Of a DNA stretch of 64,000 nt, positions 1 to 9,162 are shown one piece after another. The notes under the pieces are model-generated. The model was not told the DNA's origin. It ran no database searches and worked only from the letters and a program-made list of their open reading frames with translations. The position numbers and the translations under genes were made by a program. This DNA comes from Gammaproteobacteria bacterium (GTDB lineage: Bacteria > Pseudomonadota > Gammaproteobacteria > JAGOUN01), in assembly GCA_021208965.1 (NCBI GenBank), contig JAJOJD010000051.1:31190-95189 (forward strand). Reading direction: 5' to 3'. The first letter of the stretch is position 1, and each line of letters opens with the position of its first letter.

Positions 1-370
1 TTGGTGGTGCAAATAATACGCATCCTGTTTTTAAAAAAAGATTCACGTTATTTAAAACATGATCCAAATATCCACCATTGACACCCACAATGATGGCGGG
101 CAATAGTTGCTGCTTTTCCAAATATTGCAGTGATTTTTCAAAATCACAGAAGTTTTGGTCGTAATGATAATAGCTAGGAATGCTGTTTAAATATTCAGGC
201 AAGACACTATCCAAATCACCGATTACAATTTTTGGTGTCACACCGATTTGCATTAAGTGATTGGCTGCGCCATCAGCTGCAATGATGGGTAGATCAGTAG
301 CAAAAAAATCCGCACGGGGTAACACACCATTTAAACATAAAATCGATCGATAATGTTTAAGGTTTAACAT
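1..370 (-). CDS. thiN: Thiamine pyrophosphokinase (3' end outside the window)
   Basis: Transfers pyrophosphate from ATP to thiamine to make thiamine diphosphate, the last step of thiamine salvage. I translated the minus strand from the ATG at 370: the first 123 residues are visible and the frame runs off the left edge. Family marks are the ADGAAN stretch near residues 32-37, VIGDLDSV near 49-56, a DFEK motif in the place of the usual T-D-x-E-K, and a GGYLDH loop matching the substrate-binding GG...DH segment. The start overlaps the 3' end of the upstream transporter gene by 14 bases, so the two are translationally coupled. The TPP riboswitch ahead of that transporter fits the assignment. Confidence 0.85.
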   Translation of the reverse strand, partial: MLNLKHYRSILCLNGVLPRADFFATDLPIIAADGAANHLMQIGVTPKIVIGDLDSVLPEYLNSIPSYYHYDQNFCDFEKSLQYLEKQQLLPAIIVGVNGGYLDHVLNNVNLFLKTGCVLFAPP

Positions 371-626
371 GGCGTTTATCATAAAAATATTTTATTCCCA
401 TTAATAGCATACAGCTCACCATGCCTAATATATTACTTGCCTCGACATATAATGAACTTGAATACGCCCCATAAATAATCCAAGACACGGAGCAAATGAG
501 AAAGTTGATTAACATCAACATAGAGACATCATGAATCGATTGCGTTTTAATCGCTTTATAAATTTGTGGAAAAAGACCAATAACGGAAGTAATGAACGCA
601 ACGGTTCCAAAGAAATTTTCTATCAT
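357..626 (-). CDS. SemiSWEET/PQ-loop small transporter, predicted thiamine importer
   Basis: An 89-residue inner-membrane protein with three predicted helices (about 5-27, 35-55 and 61-80). The family marks are the Pro-Gln pair at 20-21, the SWIIYG segment at 48-53 and the conserved Asn65 in the third helix, which place it in the SemiSWEET/PQ-loop family. SemiSWEETs act as dimers and usually carry sugars. I chose ATG 626 rather than the upstream in-frame start because GGAGG lies eight bases before it. The gene sits between a TPP riboswitch and thiamine pyrophosphokinase, so thiamine or a precursor is a more likely substrate than sugar; that is inference from context. Confidence 0.8.
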   Translation of the reverse strand: MIENFFGTVAFITSVIGLFPQIYKAIKTQSIHDVSMLMLINFLICSVSWIIYGAYSSSLYVEASNILGMVSCMLLMGIKYFYDKRHVKP

Positions 627-627
627 A

Positions 628-711
628 ACATTTTCCTCCGCTTGTACGAGCAAGATCAGGTTCTAAGGGTCGGAATCGCTTCCTCTCAGCTTGTTATAGC
701 ACCCCTAATGT
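628..711 (-). promoter_or_regulatory. TPP riboswitch (THI element)
   Basis: Read on the minus strand, this leader carries the hallmark TPP-aptamer segments in order: GGGGTGC, GCTGAGA, ACCCTTAGAACCTGAT and a final AGCGGAGGAAA. The outer helix pairs ACATT (711-707) with AATGT (632-628). That second strand lies directly beside the GGAGG ribosome-binding site of the downstream gene, so ligand binding should hide the site and block translation. Family knowledge: this aptamer represses thiamine synthesis and transport genes when thiamine diphosphate is plentiful. Confidence 0.93.
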
Positions 712-719
712 TCGTGACG

Positions 720-748
720 ATTGTTTCACGTTCCCTATGCAAATGCAA
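720..748 (-). promoter_or_regulatory. Candidate promoter of the thiamine operon
   Basis: On the minus strand, TTGCAT (748-743) and AACAAT (725-720) are separated by 17 bases. Transcription would start about 712, exactly where the riboswitch begins. The -10 box matches the consensus at only four of six positions, so position is the main support. Confidence 0.4.
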
Positions 749-762
749 TCTTTATGACCGTC

Positions 763-2521
763 TTATGGATAAAGGCTCGAAAGTGCTTTAATCGTTGAGT
801 CATAACCATCACTTGTTGAGCGCAATATTGAATAAAAACAGTTTGAATTGTCCTTTATGTTTTGATTAGGCGTTACGGAAATCAATGGCTCTTGCACAGC
901 GTTTTCCTCATCGCTAATAAACAGTGATGATGAAGAGTTTTGCTCATCAATCGTCTTGATGACAGCACTATTCATGCCTTTTTCTAGTTTCTTGATTTTA
1001 ACAAGGTTTTGCCCAAGCATTAGAAGGAAAGGAAGTATAACAGAGCATACGCCAGCCAATAGACTATCAGCCATCACATGACCAGCAGTAAATCGCGTTA
1101 AATTTACTGCGTTAGTGATCAGGCCAAAGACGAAATAAAAACTCCAATAGGTGAGTGCTAACACCCCTACAAATTCATTGCTACAGATAAACTTTTTTTG
1201 TTCGCTGCCTTCGATATGGAGTCGATTTGTCCAATTATGTATGGCTTTAAATAAAAAACTCAGGGTTACGTAAGCCATAAACACCACGAAAGGATAGACG
1301 ATGTCAGAAAATGTGGGATTAATTTCATGCCACAATCCAACATAAGCCTTGCTCTGATCAGCAAAAAATTGCCATAAGCCATCCACTACGGTGACAGAAA
1401 AAAATAATTGACAACATAATAATTCATAGCGTTTCGTGTGCACCCCGTGATCATAACGTGATAGGCTGTATTGGCTGGCTAGAATTCCGATATTAAGCGA
1501 AATAGCGGCGCCTAAGCCTGTGATTAAAAATAGCAGAGGTGTTTGCCATGACCAGGATAAAATATTGGGATCATGAACATATCCTGTTGCGCCTATAAAA
1601 ATTCGGTCACTGAGTTGCCAGCCGAACGCACCAAAAGCAAGTTTGATGGTCGTTTGTAGTGTATCGTGTAACAATATTTTTTTTACGGTTTGTAAAAATA
1701 CATTTTTGAAGTCATTGTAAACGATAGGATTGCTTGGGTCATTAATCAGTCGTGTCAGGGCCTCTTCGTAGCTTGTTTCTTGGATTAATAATCGATTGAG
1801 ATCTATCGTAATGCGGCTACTTCTCGCCAAGTCAAACAGTGGAATAAGGTTTAATCCTTGTTGCTCAATATGGGTGCTAATATAATATGCGCCACCTTTG
1901 CCATAAGTTCTATCAATTTCGTATTGTATTAATTTATCTTCAATTTGTTGTACAGGCGGGATATTTGCTTGAATCAGTAAACGGGCGATAGCCTGTTGCC
2001 AAGGGCGAGGAATAAATTGTTGACCTGTTGCCATCTGAAAAAGCTCAGGAATGAACGTTGCCAATTGATGGCTATATGTCGTCCAGCGTTCAACAAATTC
2101 TAGCCCCCGCTGAACTTCGGGGAGTTCTTCTTCGGTCAGAATAATATCGTCTTGCCAAGCCTCGTTATCTTCTAGTTTTATAGTATGCGCAAGCGCACTT
2201 TGTATGAGCTGAAGTCGCTTTGGTTTTTCAATGATCGCTTGGAATTTTTTTAAATACTCTCGTTCTCGATGATTATTAATAATATTTACCCCTAATATCG
2301 ATAGCGTTAATAAAGAAAAAAAAACTAAGCAAAATGCTGATAGTAATCTTGTTATTTTTTTCAATCTCTTTGTTGCCAAGAAAAAAAAGAAGTACTACAT
2401 GAACTGAGAGAGCAGAAGAGGCGATCAATAGCCAGCTTACGATAGACTGAACTCCCCGAGGATAGGGAACGGATAATATTGTAACGACATCGTCATTATG
2501 AGAGGTTGATATTGGCCACAT
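763..2521 (-). CDS. Unknown polytopic membrane protein, frameshifted at a T8 tract
   Basis: I do not recognise the family. The main frame (763-2379) opens only with a TTG and is closed just upstream by an in-frame TAG. A second frame starting at ATG 2521 runs into it, and the two join exactly if one T is removed from the T8 tract read from 2388 to 2381. The joined protein is about 585 residues: a helix near 27-48, another near 58-80, a soluble domain of about 250 residues, then five helices in the C-terminal half and a polar tail. This suggests a membrane protein with a large extracytoplasmic domain. The break could be a sequencing error, a recent mutation or a transcriptional slippage site. 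Confidence 0.6.
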
Positions 2522-2712
2522 CGTAATTTTTATTCTTTAAATGATGGAGTGAATGGACTATATATAGTAGCCTATTATTAAGATTATATTATGTACAGCG
2601 TGATGATGCGTGGACGATTAGGGCGCAAACGATACTATCGTTGTTACGCGCTTATGCATGCGGTTGGGTTAATGAATCAACATGACGATGATTGTTGCTT
2701 TCGCTAAGCTCA

Positions 2713-4150
2713 TCATGGGTGCATTTTTTTCTTCAGCAATTCGTTAACGTGTTGAGGATTTGCTTTTCCTTTCGATAGTTTCATCACTTGCCCGACAAAA
2801 TAGCCAAACAATGCTTCTTTCCCTTCCCGATAATCAGCGAGTTGTTGAGGATTACTCGCCATAACGCTGTCAATAATGGTTTCAATAGCGCTAATATCCG
2901 TGACCTGTTTCAATCCGTTTTGCTCGATAATGGTGTCTGCTTCCTCGCCGGTTTCCCACATGGATTCAAAAACGGTTTTAGCGAGTTTTCCAGAGATAGT
3001 CTTGTCGAGAATGCGTTGCAATAATCCCGCCATTTTTTTTGGATTAACAGGGCTTTGATAGATCTCAAGATTATACTTATTGAGCGCCGCAGATAAGTCG
3101 CCCATAATCCAATTCGCTGCTAATTTTGCGTGTGATCCGTGAGTATGATGAATGACTTCCTCAAAATATAGGGCGAGAGGGAGTGAAGCGACAAGATTTT
3201 TGCATCGTAAGCACTTAACTCAAATTCTGTCATATAACGTAAACATTTTTCTCAGGGAGCTCGGGGAGTGTGGCACGTATTTTTTCAATATCATCGCTGG
3301 AAATCTCTAATGCTAATAAATCTGGGTCAGGAAAATAACGGTAATCGTGAGCATCTTCTTTCGAGCGCATAGGGCGCGTTTCGTTTTTATCCGCATTATA
3401 CAAACGTGTTTCTTGTACGATAGTTTTTCCGTTTTCAATAAGCTGAATTTGCCGTTCAACTTCATAGTTAATCGCTTTTTCTACAAAGCGAAAAGAGTTG
3501 ATGTTTTTAATTTCTGCGCGTGTGCCAAATTCTTTTTGGCCTTTCGGGCGAACAGAAACATTTGCATCGCAACGAAAAGATCCTTCTTGCATATTGCCAT
3601 CGCAAATATTGATGTAACGCAAAAGAGAATGTAACGCTTTTAAGTACGCAACCGCTTCTTTTGCTGACCGTAAATCAGGTTCAGAAACAATTTCTAATAA
3701 CGGAGTTCCTGCACGATTTAAGTCTAAACCCGTTTTTTTGATGTTTTCTTCGTGAATCGATTTCCCCGCATCTTCTTCTAAATGCGCGCGTGTTATGCCA
3801 ATTCTCTTTTCATCGCCGTTGTCTAATGGAATGTTAATATATCCTTGACCAACGATAGGTAACTGAAATTGGCTAATTTGATATCCTTTTGGTAAATCAG
3901 GATAAAAATAATTTTTTCGTTCAAAAACTGAGCGTTGGTTGATGTGGGCATCGACAGCGAGACCGAAAGCAATCGCTTTCATCACCGCATCATGGTTCAG
4001 TACGGGTAGTGTTCCTGGCATGGCGAGATCTAGCGCACTGGCCTGTGTATTTGGTTCTGCGCCATACGCGGTAGAAGTGGCCGAAAATATTTTGCTTTTT
4101 GTGTTTAGTTGAGCATGAACTTCTAAACCGATAACTGTTTCCCATTCCAT
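2713..4150 (-). CDS. gatB: Asp-tRNA(Asn)/Glu-tRNA(Gln) amidotransferase subunit B, two frameshifts
   Basis: GatB binds the mischarged tRNA and activates its acyl group in the GatCAB complex. The N-terminal 306 residues (3230-4150) start [15 protein letters not shown] and hold the cradle domain. The C-terminal 130 residues (2713-3105) hold the YqeY-like tail. Between them the expected sequence continues in two other frames: [14 protein letters not shown] follows one missing base near 3240, and the segment ending AANWIMGDL follows a second missing base near 3192. Joined, the protein is about 477 residues, the normal length. Last gene of gatC-gatA-gatB. GatCAB is usually essential where GlnRS or AsnRS is absent, so assembly errors are the likeliest cause. 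Confidence 0.9.
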
Positions 4151-4162
4151 ATAGTCTTTACC

Positions 4163-5617
4163 TTATTTAAAATTTGAGGGAACTTGTAAGTGCCAATCTG
4201 TGAGTTGTTGGAATTGATGAGCAATACCCATCATGCGAGCTTCATCAAAATAATGACCAATAATTTGTAACCCCACCGGCATGTTATTAATAAAACCTGC
4301 AGGAATAGATGCGCCAGGTAAACCCGCTAAGTTAACCGCAATCGTATACATATCAGACAGATACATTTGTACGGGATCTTGGCAACGTTCACCTAACTTA
4401 AAAGCAGTACTCGGAGATGTTGGCCCCATGATCATATCAACGTTTTTAAACGCCTCAATAAAATCTTGTGTAATCAATCGGCGGATTTTTTGTGCCTTTA
4501 AGTAGCAGGCATCATACACTTTAGACGATAGCGCATAGGTGCCCACCATAATTCGGCGTTTGACTTCGGCACCAAACCCCTCGCTGCGTGAGCGACGATA
4601 TAAATCCAATAGATTTTCTGGATTGTTACAACGATAACCATAACGCACCCCATCAAAGCGAGCAAGGTTAGATGAACATTCCGCCGGTGCGATGACATAA
4701 TACGCGGCAATCGCGGCATGATTATGTGGAAGGTGGATATCATGTATTGTTGCCCCCTGTGTTTCAAACACACGAATCGCTTCTTGTATCGTATTGGCCA
4801 TGTCAGGATTTAAGCGATCATCAAAAAAATCCACAGGAATTCCAATACGTAAGCCTTTTAAAGATTGGTTGAGTTGGGTGGTGTAGTCATCATGAGGATG
4901 ATCGACTGATGTTGAGTCTTTTGGATCAAAACCAGTCATACAGTTGAGTAGTATAGCTAAATCTTCAGCGGTTCTTGCCATCGGTCCTGCTTGGTCTAAG
5001 CTCGAGGCAAACGCAATCATGCCATATCGAGAAATAGAGCCATACGTAGGTTTAATACCACATATACCCGTAAGACCAGCCGGTTGTCGAATGGAGCCCC
5101 CTGTGTCGCTCGCTGTTGCTCCAGGACTGAGTAATGCGGCAACCGCAGCTGAAGATCCGCCAGAAGATCCACCTGGGACGGTTGTGACGTCCCAAGGATT
5201 CTTTGTTGGCCCATAAAAACTATTTTCATTCGATGATCCCATCGCAAATTCATCCATGTTAGTTTTTCCTAACATGACGGCTCCAGCGTTTAGGAATTGT
5301 TGGGTTAAGGTTGATTCATACGGAGCAATAAAATTATCTAACATTTTGGATGCGCAAGTCGTTTTTATTCCCTTGGTGCAAAAGATATCTTTTTGTGCCA
5401 AAGGGATGCCTGTTAAGGGCTCGATATCGCCTTTTTGAATACGCTTATCTGCTTCTGCGGCTTGTTGTAGTGCCGTTTCATCACAAATAGTGATAAATGC
5501 ATTTAAGGTATCTTGATGTTGATGAATGCGGTTTAAGTAATGTTGTGTTAACTCAACACTAGAAAATTCTTTCGCATCAAGCATTTTTCGTAATTGAGCA
5601 ATGGTATAGTTGTGCAT
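4163..5617 (-). CDS. gatA: Asp-tRNA(Asn)/Glu-tRNA(Gln) amidotransferase subunit A
   Basis: The glutaminase subunit of GatCAB: it releases ammonia from glutamine or asparagine and passes it to GatB. The protein is 484 residues, full length, and of the amidase-signature family. The Ser-cisSer-Lys triad region is visible as AQKDIFC (catalytic Lys), [13 protein letters not shown] and [12 protein letters not shown] (nucleophilic Ser). It begins ten bases after gatC ends and gatB starts twelve bases further on, so the three subunits form one operon. Confidence 0.97.
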   Translation of the reverse strand: MHNYTIAQLRKMLDAKEFSSVELTQHYLNRIHQHQDTLNAFITICDETALQQAAEADKRIQKGDIEPLTGIPLAQKDIFCTKGIKTTCASKMLDNFIAPYESTLTQQFLNAGAVMLGKTNMDEFAMGSSNENSFYGPTKNPWDVTTVPGGSSGGSSAAVAALLSPGATASDTGGSIRQPAGLTGICGIKPTYGSISRYGMIAFASSLDQAGPMARTAEDLAILLNCMTGFDPKDSTSVDHPHDDYTTQLNQSLKGLRIGIPVDFFDDRLNPDMANTIQEAIRVFETQGATIHDIHLPHNHAAIAAYYVIAPAECSSNLARFDGVRYGYRCNNPENLLDLYRRSRSEGFGAEVKRRIMVGTYALSSKVYDACYLKAQKIRRLITQDFIEAFKNVDMIMGPTSPSTAFKLGERCQDPVQMYLSDMYTIAVNLAGLPGASIPAGFINNMPVGLQIIGHYFDEARMMGIAHQFQQLTDWHLQVPSNFK

Positions 5618-5626
5618 AAGACGCCT

Positions 5627-5914
5627 TTATTCGATAACTAATGGGACAAAATACAAACCGTGTCCAACGTCAGGCGCAATTTGCTGGAATAGTTCCCGTT
5701 GATTGGTTTCGGTGACATCATCTAAACGTAAGCGTTGTGTCGCCTCATAGGGGTGAGACATGGGCAAAACACCCTCAGTATCCATGGTATTCATTTGTTC
5801 GATCATCGTTAAAACGCGACTCAGTCGCTCTTGCAATTCAGGAATATCCTCGTCAGAAACAAGGATGCGAGCCAAATCAGCAATTTTACGGATTTCTTCG
5901 TTAGAAAGTATCAT
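5627..5914 (-). CDS. gatC: Asp-tRNA(Asn)/Glu-tRNA(Gln) amidotransferase subunit C
   Basis: A small 95-residue subunit that wraps around GatA and holds the GatCAB complex together. The N-terminus (ILSNEEIRKIADLARI), a central helix with EQMNTMDTEGV and a downstream SHP motif are typical. I prefer ATG 5914 over the upstream in-frame ATG at 5935 because it gives the usual family length. First gene of the gatCAB operon, with a good promoter 33 bases upstream. Confidence 0.95.
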   Translation of the reverse strand: MILSNEEIRKIADLARILVSDEDIPELQERLSRVLTMIEQMNTMDTEGVLPMSHPYEATQRLRLDDVTETNQRELFQQIAPDVGHGLYFVPLVIE

Positions 5915-5946
5915 GCTAACCCGTTCTGTTATCAAAAAAGACGGCG

Positions 5947-5975
5947 ATTATATAATAATTAGCCATCTGTGTAAA
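5947..5975 (-). promoter_or_regulatory. Promoter of gatCAB
   Basis: Minus-strand TTTACA (5975-5970) and a consensus TATAAT (5952-5947) are separated by exactly 17 bases, 33 bases before the gatC ATG. It matches the housekeeping sigma factor pattern at 11 of 12 positions. Confidence 0.7.
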
Positions 5976-6047
5976 ATTCCTATTGGCTCGGCGTCAGTTT
6001 AGGTATTGAAACAGGGTTCAATATCGTTGGTGTGGCGGGTGAAGCTA

Positions 6048-6728
6048 TCAAATGTTTTTTTTTCCAAGTTCTTGGATAATTTCAGATGCTTCAGGTTTTT
6101 CGTATAAATCGAAATGTAAATTAAGCTCCGAAACACAATGATAATCTTGATAAAAACGTACGGTGCTTTTTAGACTGCGTTTGTTATCATTCATCAGGTG
6201 AAACTGCGCTTCGGCGTGAATAGGTAAGGGAAAAATGCGCAAAAAATTTTGAAATTGCGCTTGTTTCGTCACCAACAGACTGCCCGGCAATGCAAGAGCA
6301 CATCCACGTTTAACCAATTCTCGTGCGGCATTGAAAATAAAGTCCTGGGTGAACAGGCTGCTGGCTGAACTATCGACTAGGATTAATTCAGCTTCTAAGC
6401 GAGTCGCTTCCGTAAAACGTAATTGATGCCATTCCCAATCGATGGGGAATACCGTCGATATTTCGCCAGAGTCTATGAATGTAGGCTGAAATCGCTCCCC
6501 TGATCGATAGTGTTCACACAAATGTAAAATATGACGAGTGGACGCATCAATTCCTTGACCGATAATCCACGAGCGATAGGTCGGTAAATTATCTTCGAGC
6601 AAAGCTTTGAAGAATTTCGTGATAGTAAACACCCCTCGCAGTTGAGTTAATTCTTCAAAGCGATCGCCAACGATATAACCCACATTATTTGTCATGACAA
6701 TATTGCCATGCTCTATTGATTCATTCAT
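6048..6728 (-). CDS. Conserved-looking protein of unknown function
   Basis: A 226-residue soluble protein with no signal peptide or membrane helix. The ATG at 6728 has GGAG at proper spacing. Visible features are an acidic-aromatic central part (near DWEWHQLRFTEATRLEAE), a hydrophobic beta-rich stretch (AELILVDSS), and an ALPGSLLV segment. I cannot assign a fold or activity. It is transcribed away from mvaA-mvaS with its own promoter, so no functional link to mevalonate synthesis can be claimed beyond proximity. Confidence 0.6.
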   Translation of the reverse strand: MNESIEHGNIVMTNNVGYIVGDRFEELTQLRGVFTITKFFKALLEDNLPTYRSWIIGQGIDASTRHILHLCEHYRSGERFQPTFIDSGEISTVFPIDWEWHQLRFTEATRLEAELILVDSSASSLFTQDFIFNAARELVKRGCALALPGSLLVTKQAQFQNFLRIFPLPIHAEAQFHLMNDNKRSLKSTVRFYQDYHCVSELNLHFDLYEKPEASEIIQELGKKNI

Positions 6729-6772
6729 GCTTTTCTCCGTATGGTTTTTTAATTTAGCGCGGGTAGTAGAGT

Positions 6773-6801
6773 GATTTAATCATAGACTTATTTTTTGTCA
6801 A
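6773..6801 (-). promoter_or_regulatory. Candidate promoter of the 6048-6728 gene
   Basis: Minus-strand consensus TTGACA (6801-6796) and TAAATC (6778-6773) are 17 bases apart, about 45 bases before the ATG. The -35 box is perfect, the -10 box is weak. Confidence 0.5.
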
Positions 6802-6876
6802 CATTTTTGAGTACAAAACTTCATCCTTAATTTTTTGTTATAGTTATACCTAATTTTATTGATGGAGATAGAGACT

Positions 6877-6924
6877 ATGGCTCAACCGTCGAAATTCTTG
6901 TATTCTTTGAGTGAAAAAAGTTGA
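6877..6924 (+). other. 15-codon ORF in frame with mvaA, possible leader or broken N-terminus
   Basis: ATG 6877 follows a good GGAG site and encodes 15 residues (MAQPSKFLYSLSEKS) before a TGA at 6922. The frame is the same as mvaA, which resumes at ATG 6937 with a much weaker ribosome site. Either this is the true N-terminus of HMG-CoA reductase interrupted by a stop or by two compensating indels around the A6 and C4 runs at 6913-6935, or it is a short leader peptide. Confidence 0.35.
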
Positions 6925-6936
6925 GAGTCCGCCCCT

Positions 6937-7980
6937 ATGTTAGATTACGCACACATTCCGATGAAAATTGTTGGCCCTATTGCGATTCATGGAGAGGAGT
7001 TTTCTGGTCACGTCTCGGTTCCCTTAGCCACTTATGAGACACCAGTGTGGGCGACTGTCGCACGAGGAGCACGGATGACCCATTATTGTGAGAACGGTAT
7101 TGGCGCTATTATCACGCAGGACTGCATGACGCGTTCTATTGTTTTAGAGGCCAATAACATTTTTATGGCACAACACGTCACTCAGTTAATTTTAAATGAG
7201 ATGGATGTGATAGAAAAAATCGCGATCTCAACGAGCCGGTTCGCAAAACTGACGCATATTCATCCAGAACAAATTGGCAATTTAATTTATTTGCGTCTAG
7301 CGTTTACGACCGCGGATGCGTCGGGTCACAATATGACGACATTAGCCAGCGAACATATTCAACGCTGGATTCTCCGTCAGCATCCAGAGTTGCGGTATGT
7401 TGCCATTTCAGGGAACTATTGTACCGATAAAAAAGTATCCGCCATTAATGGTATTTTAGGCCGTGGAAAATCGGTGATTGCGGAGCTGTTTGTTCCTCAA
7501 AAAATTTGTCAACGTTTTTTGAAAGCATCCCCAACGGAAATCGAACATTTACACATAAAAAAAAACCTGCTTGGATCTATTGCTGCTGGAAGTTTGCGTA
7601 GTGCAAATGCGCATGTTGCCAATATGCTTCTCGCTTTTTATTTGGCAACCGGTCAAGATGCAGCGAATATCGTTGAAGGCTCTCAAGGGATTGTACACTG
7701 TGAAGCACGCGATAATAGCCTTTATTTTTCTGTTACTCTCCCTAACCTCATTGTTGGAACAGTGGGCAATGGAAAAAACATCGAATTTGTTCAAAAAAAC
7801 TTATATACGATGGGACTAATAGAAAAGAGTGATGCTGGAAAAATGACACGAAAACTCGCTATTATTGCGGCAGCCACGGTATTATGTGGAGAATTATCGT
7901 TGTTGGGCGCTATTGCCAATCAGGGGGAATTGGTGGATAGCCATATGATTCTTGAGCGAAAAAAGACAGGAACCAAATAA
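6937..7980 (+). CDS. mvaA: Hydroxymethylglutaryl-CoA reductase
   Basis: Reduces HMG-CoA to mevalonate, the committed step of the mevalonate route to isoprenoids. The 347-residue catalytic domain shows ENGIGAI with the catalytic Glu, ADASGHNM, the lysine motif SGNYCTDKK, GRGKSVIAE, GQDAAN with the catalytic Asp, and near the C-terminus LVDSHMILERKK carrying the catalytic His. The SGNYCTDKK...GRGKSV pattern resembles the class I (eukaryotic and archaeal) form. The protein starts very close to the first conserved block, so part of the N-terminus may be missing (see the in-frame ORF at 6877-6924). mvaS follows one base after the stop. Confidence 0.9.
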   Translation: MLDYAHIPMKIVGPIAIHGEEFSGHVSVPLATYETPVWATVARGARMTHYCENGIGAIITQDCMTRSIVLEANNIFMAQHVTQLILNEMDVIEKIAISTSRFAKLTHIHPEQIGNLIYLRLAFTTADASGHNMTTLASEHIQRWILRQHPELRYVAISGNYCTDKKVSAINGILGRGKSVIAELFVPQKICQRFLKASPTEIEHLHIKKNLLGSIAAGSLRSANAHVANMLLAFYLATGQDAANIVEGSQGIVHCEARDNSLYFSVTLPNLIVGTVGNGKNIEFVQKNLYTMGLIEKSDAGKMTRKLAIIAAATVLCGELSLLGAIANQGELVDSHMILERKKTGTK

Positions 7981-7981
7981 A

Positions 7982-9148
7982 ATGAATATCGGTATTGATG
8001 CCATCAGTTTTTTTACCTCAAACTTGTATATTGATTTAGCGCATATTGCTCAGCAGCGTGAACTTCCTGTGGATAAATTTTATAAAACCCTAGGTCAGTA
8101 TCACATGGCTGTGCCCGCTGTTGATGAAGATATTATCACACTCGCGGCGAATGCCGCTGAACGTATTATTAATGATGATAATCGTCATATGATTACGAAT
8201 ATTTTTTTTGCCACAGAGTCAGGCATTGACCAATCGAAATCCGCTGCCACGTATATTCATCGACTACTTAATTTGCCAGAAAGTTGTCGTGCCGTTGAGT
8301 TAAAACAGGCTTGTTATGGAGCAACAGCCGGTATACAGCTTGGTTTAGGATTAATCGCACGCGACCCAGCGCAAAAAATTCTTGTGCTTGCTGCCGATGT
8401 GGCACGTTATGGCCTAGGCAGTGATGGTGAGTCATCGCAGGGTTGTGGTGCTGTCGCGCTACTCTTATCAGCGAACCCTAAAATACTATCGCTATCATCC
8501 GAGAGTGGCTTTCATACACAAGACATTATGGATTTTTGGCGACCCAATTATCGAGACGAAGCATTAGTAGAGGGGCTATATTCCAGCCGAATGTATTTAC
8601 AGTCGTTAGAAAAATGTTGGCAACGCTATTATGCGAAAGCACGGCGGTCTTTTTCAGATTATCAACAATTTTGTTATCATACGCCAGTGGCCAAACTGGC
8701 GGAAAAAGCGCATAAGTTATTATGCAAAATAAACCATTACCCAACGTCTGAGACAGACACTGCGGCACTATTGTCGCCAAGCTTACAATATAACCGTACG
8801 ATCGGTAACAGCTATACGGCGTCTTTATATATTGCGCTCAGTTCATTGATCGATAATACGCCAGAAGATGTGTCTGCGCAGCGTGTAGGATTATTTTCTT
8901 ACGGTTCAGGCTGTGTTGCAGAATATTTTAGCGGGGTTTTTTCTGACGGATACCAACAACATGCTTGTACAGGGCAACACAATGAAATGTTAAAACGCCG
9001 GATGTCCCTAACATATTCAGAATATGCAGAGCACTATCAATTTTCTTTGCCTCAAGACGGTAGCACGGTGACACTACCTCGTCAACAAGTAGGAAAATTT
9101 CGATTAGCCGGAATAGAGCAACATAAAAGAATATACGAGCTGGCTTAA
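7982..9148 (+). CDS. mvaS: Hydroxymethylglutaryl-CoA synthase
   Basis: Condenses acetyl-CoA and acetoacetyl-CoA to HMG-CoA, the substrate of the neighbouring mvaA. The protein has 388 residues from ATG 7982, which begins MNIGIDAIS, the classic bacterial N-terminus; the longer frame from 7952 would lie inside mvaA. The nucleophilic cysteine is Cys111 in KQACYGATAG, the same number as in well-studied bacterial enzymes. FSYGSGC near the C-terminus is another family block. Together with mvaA it supports a mevalonate pathway; the kinases and decarboxylase must lie elsewhere. Confidence 0.95.
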   Translation: MNIGIDAISFFTSNLYIDLAHIAQQRELPVDKFYKTLGQYHMAVPAVDEDIITLAANAAERIINDDNRHMITNIFFATESGIDQSKSAATYIHRLLNLPESCRAVELKQACYGATAGIQLGLGLIARDPAQKILVLAADVARYGLGSDGESSQGCGAVALLLSANPKILSLSSESGFHTQDIMDFWRPNYRDEALVEGLYSSRMYLQSLEKCWQRYYAKARRSFSDYQQFCYHTPVAKLAEKAHKLLCKINHYPTSETDTAALLSPSLQYNRTIGNSYTASLYIALSSLIDNTPEDVSAQRVGLFSYGSGCVAEYFSGVFSDGYQQHACTGQHNEMLKRRMSLTYSEYAEHYQFSLPQDGSTVTLPRQQVGKFRLAGIEQHKRIYELA

Positions 9149-9162
9149 CCAAGAAATATCGA

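Noticed and set aside
721..732. TGTTTCACGTTCC resembling half of a parS site
   Set aside because: Only one arm matches; the second arm is absent. It is the upstream region of the riboswitch.
2276..2521. 81-residue ORF as an independent gene
   Set aside because: Its hydrophobic end continues directly into the adjacent frame at a T8 run, so it is the N-terminus of the 763-2521 protein.
2522..2712. Intergenic stretch checked for a tRNA or small RNA
   Set aside because: I see no TPsiC-loop consensus, no stable hairpin with a T run and no promoter strong enough to claim a gene.
3230..4150. gatB as a genuine truncated pseudogene
   Set aside because: The remaining third of the protein is intact after two one-base corrections, so loss of function is not shown.
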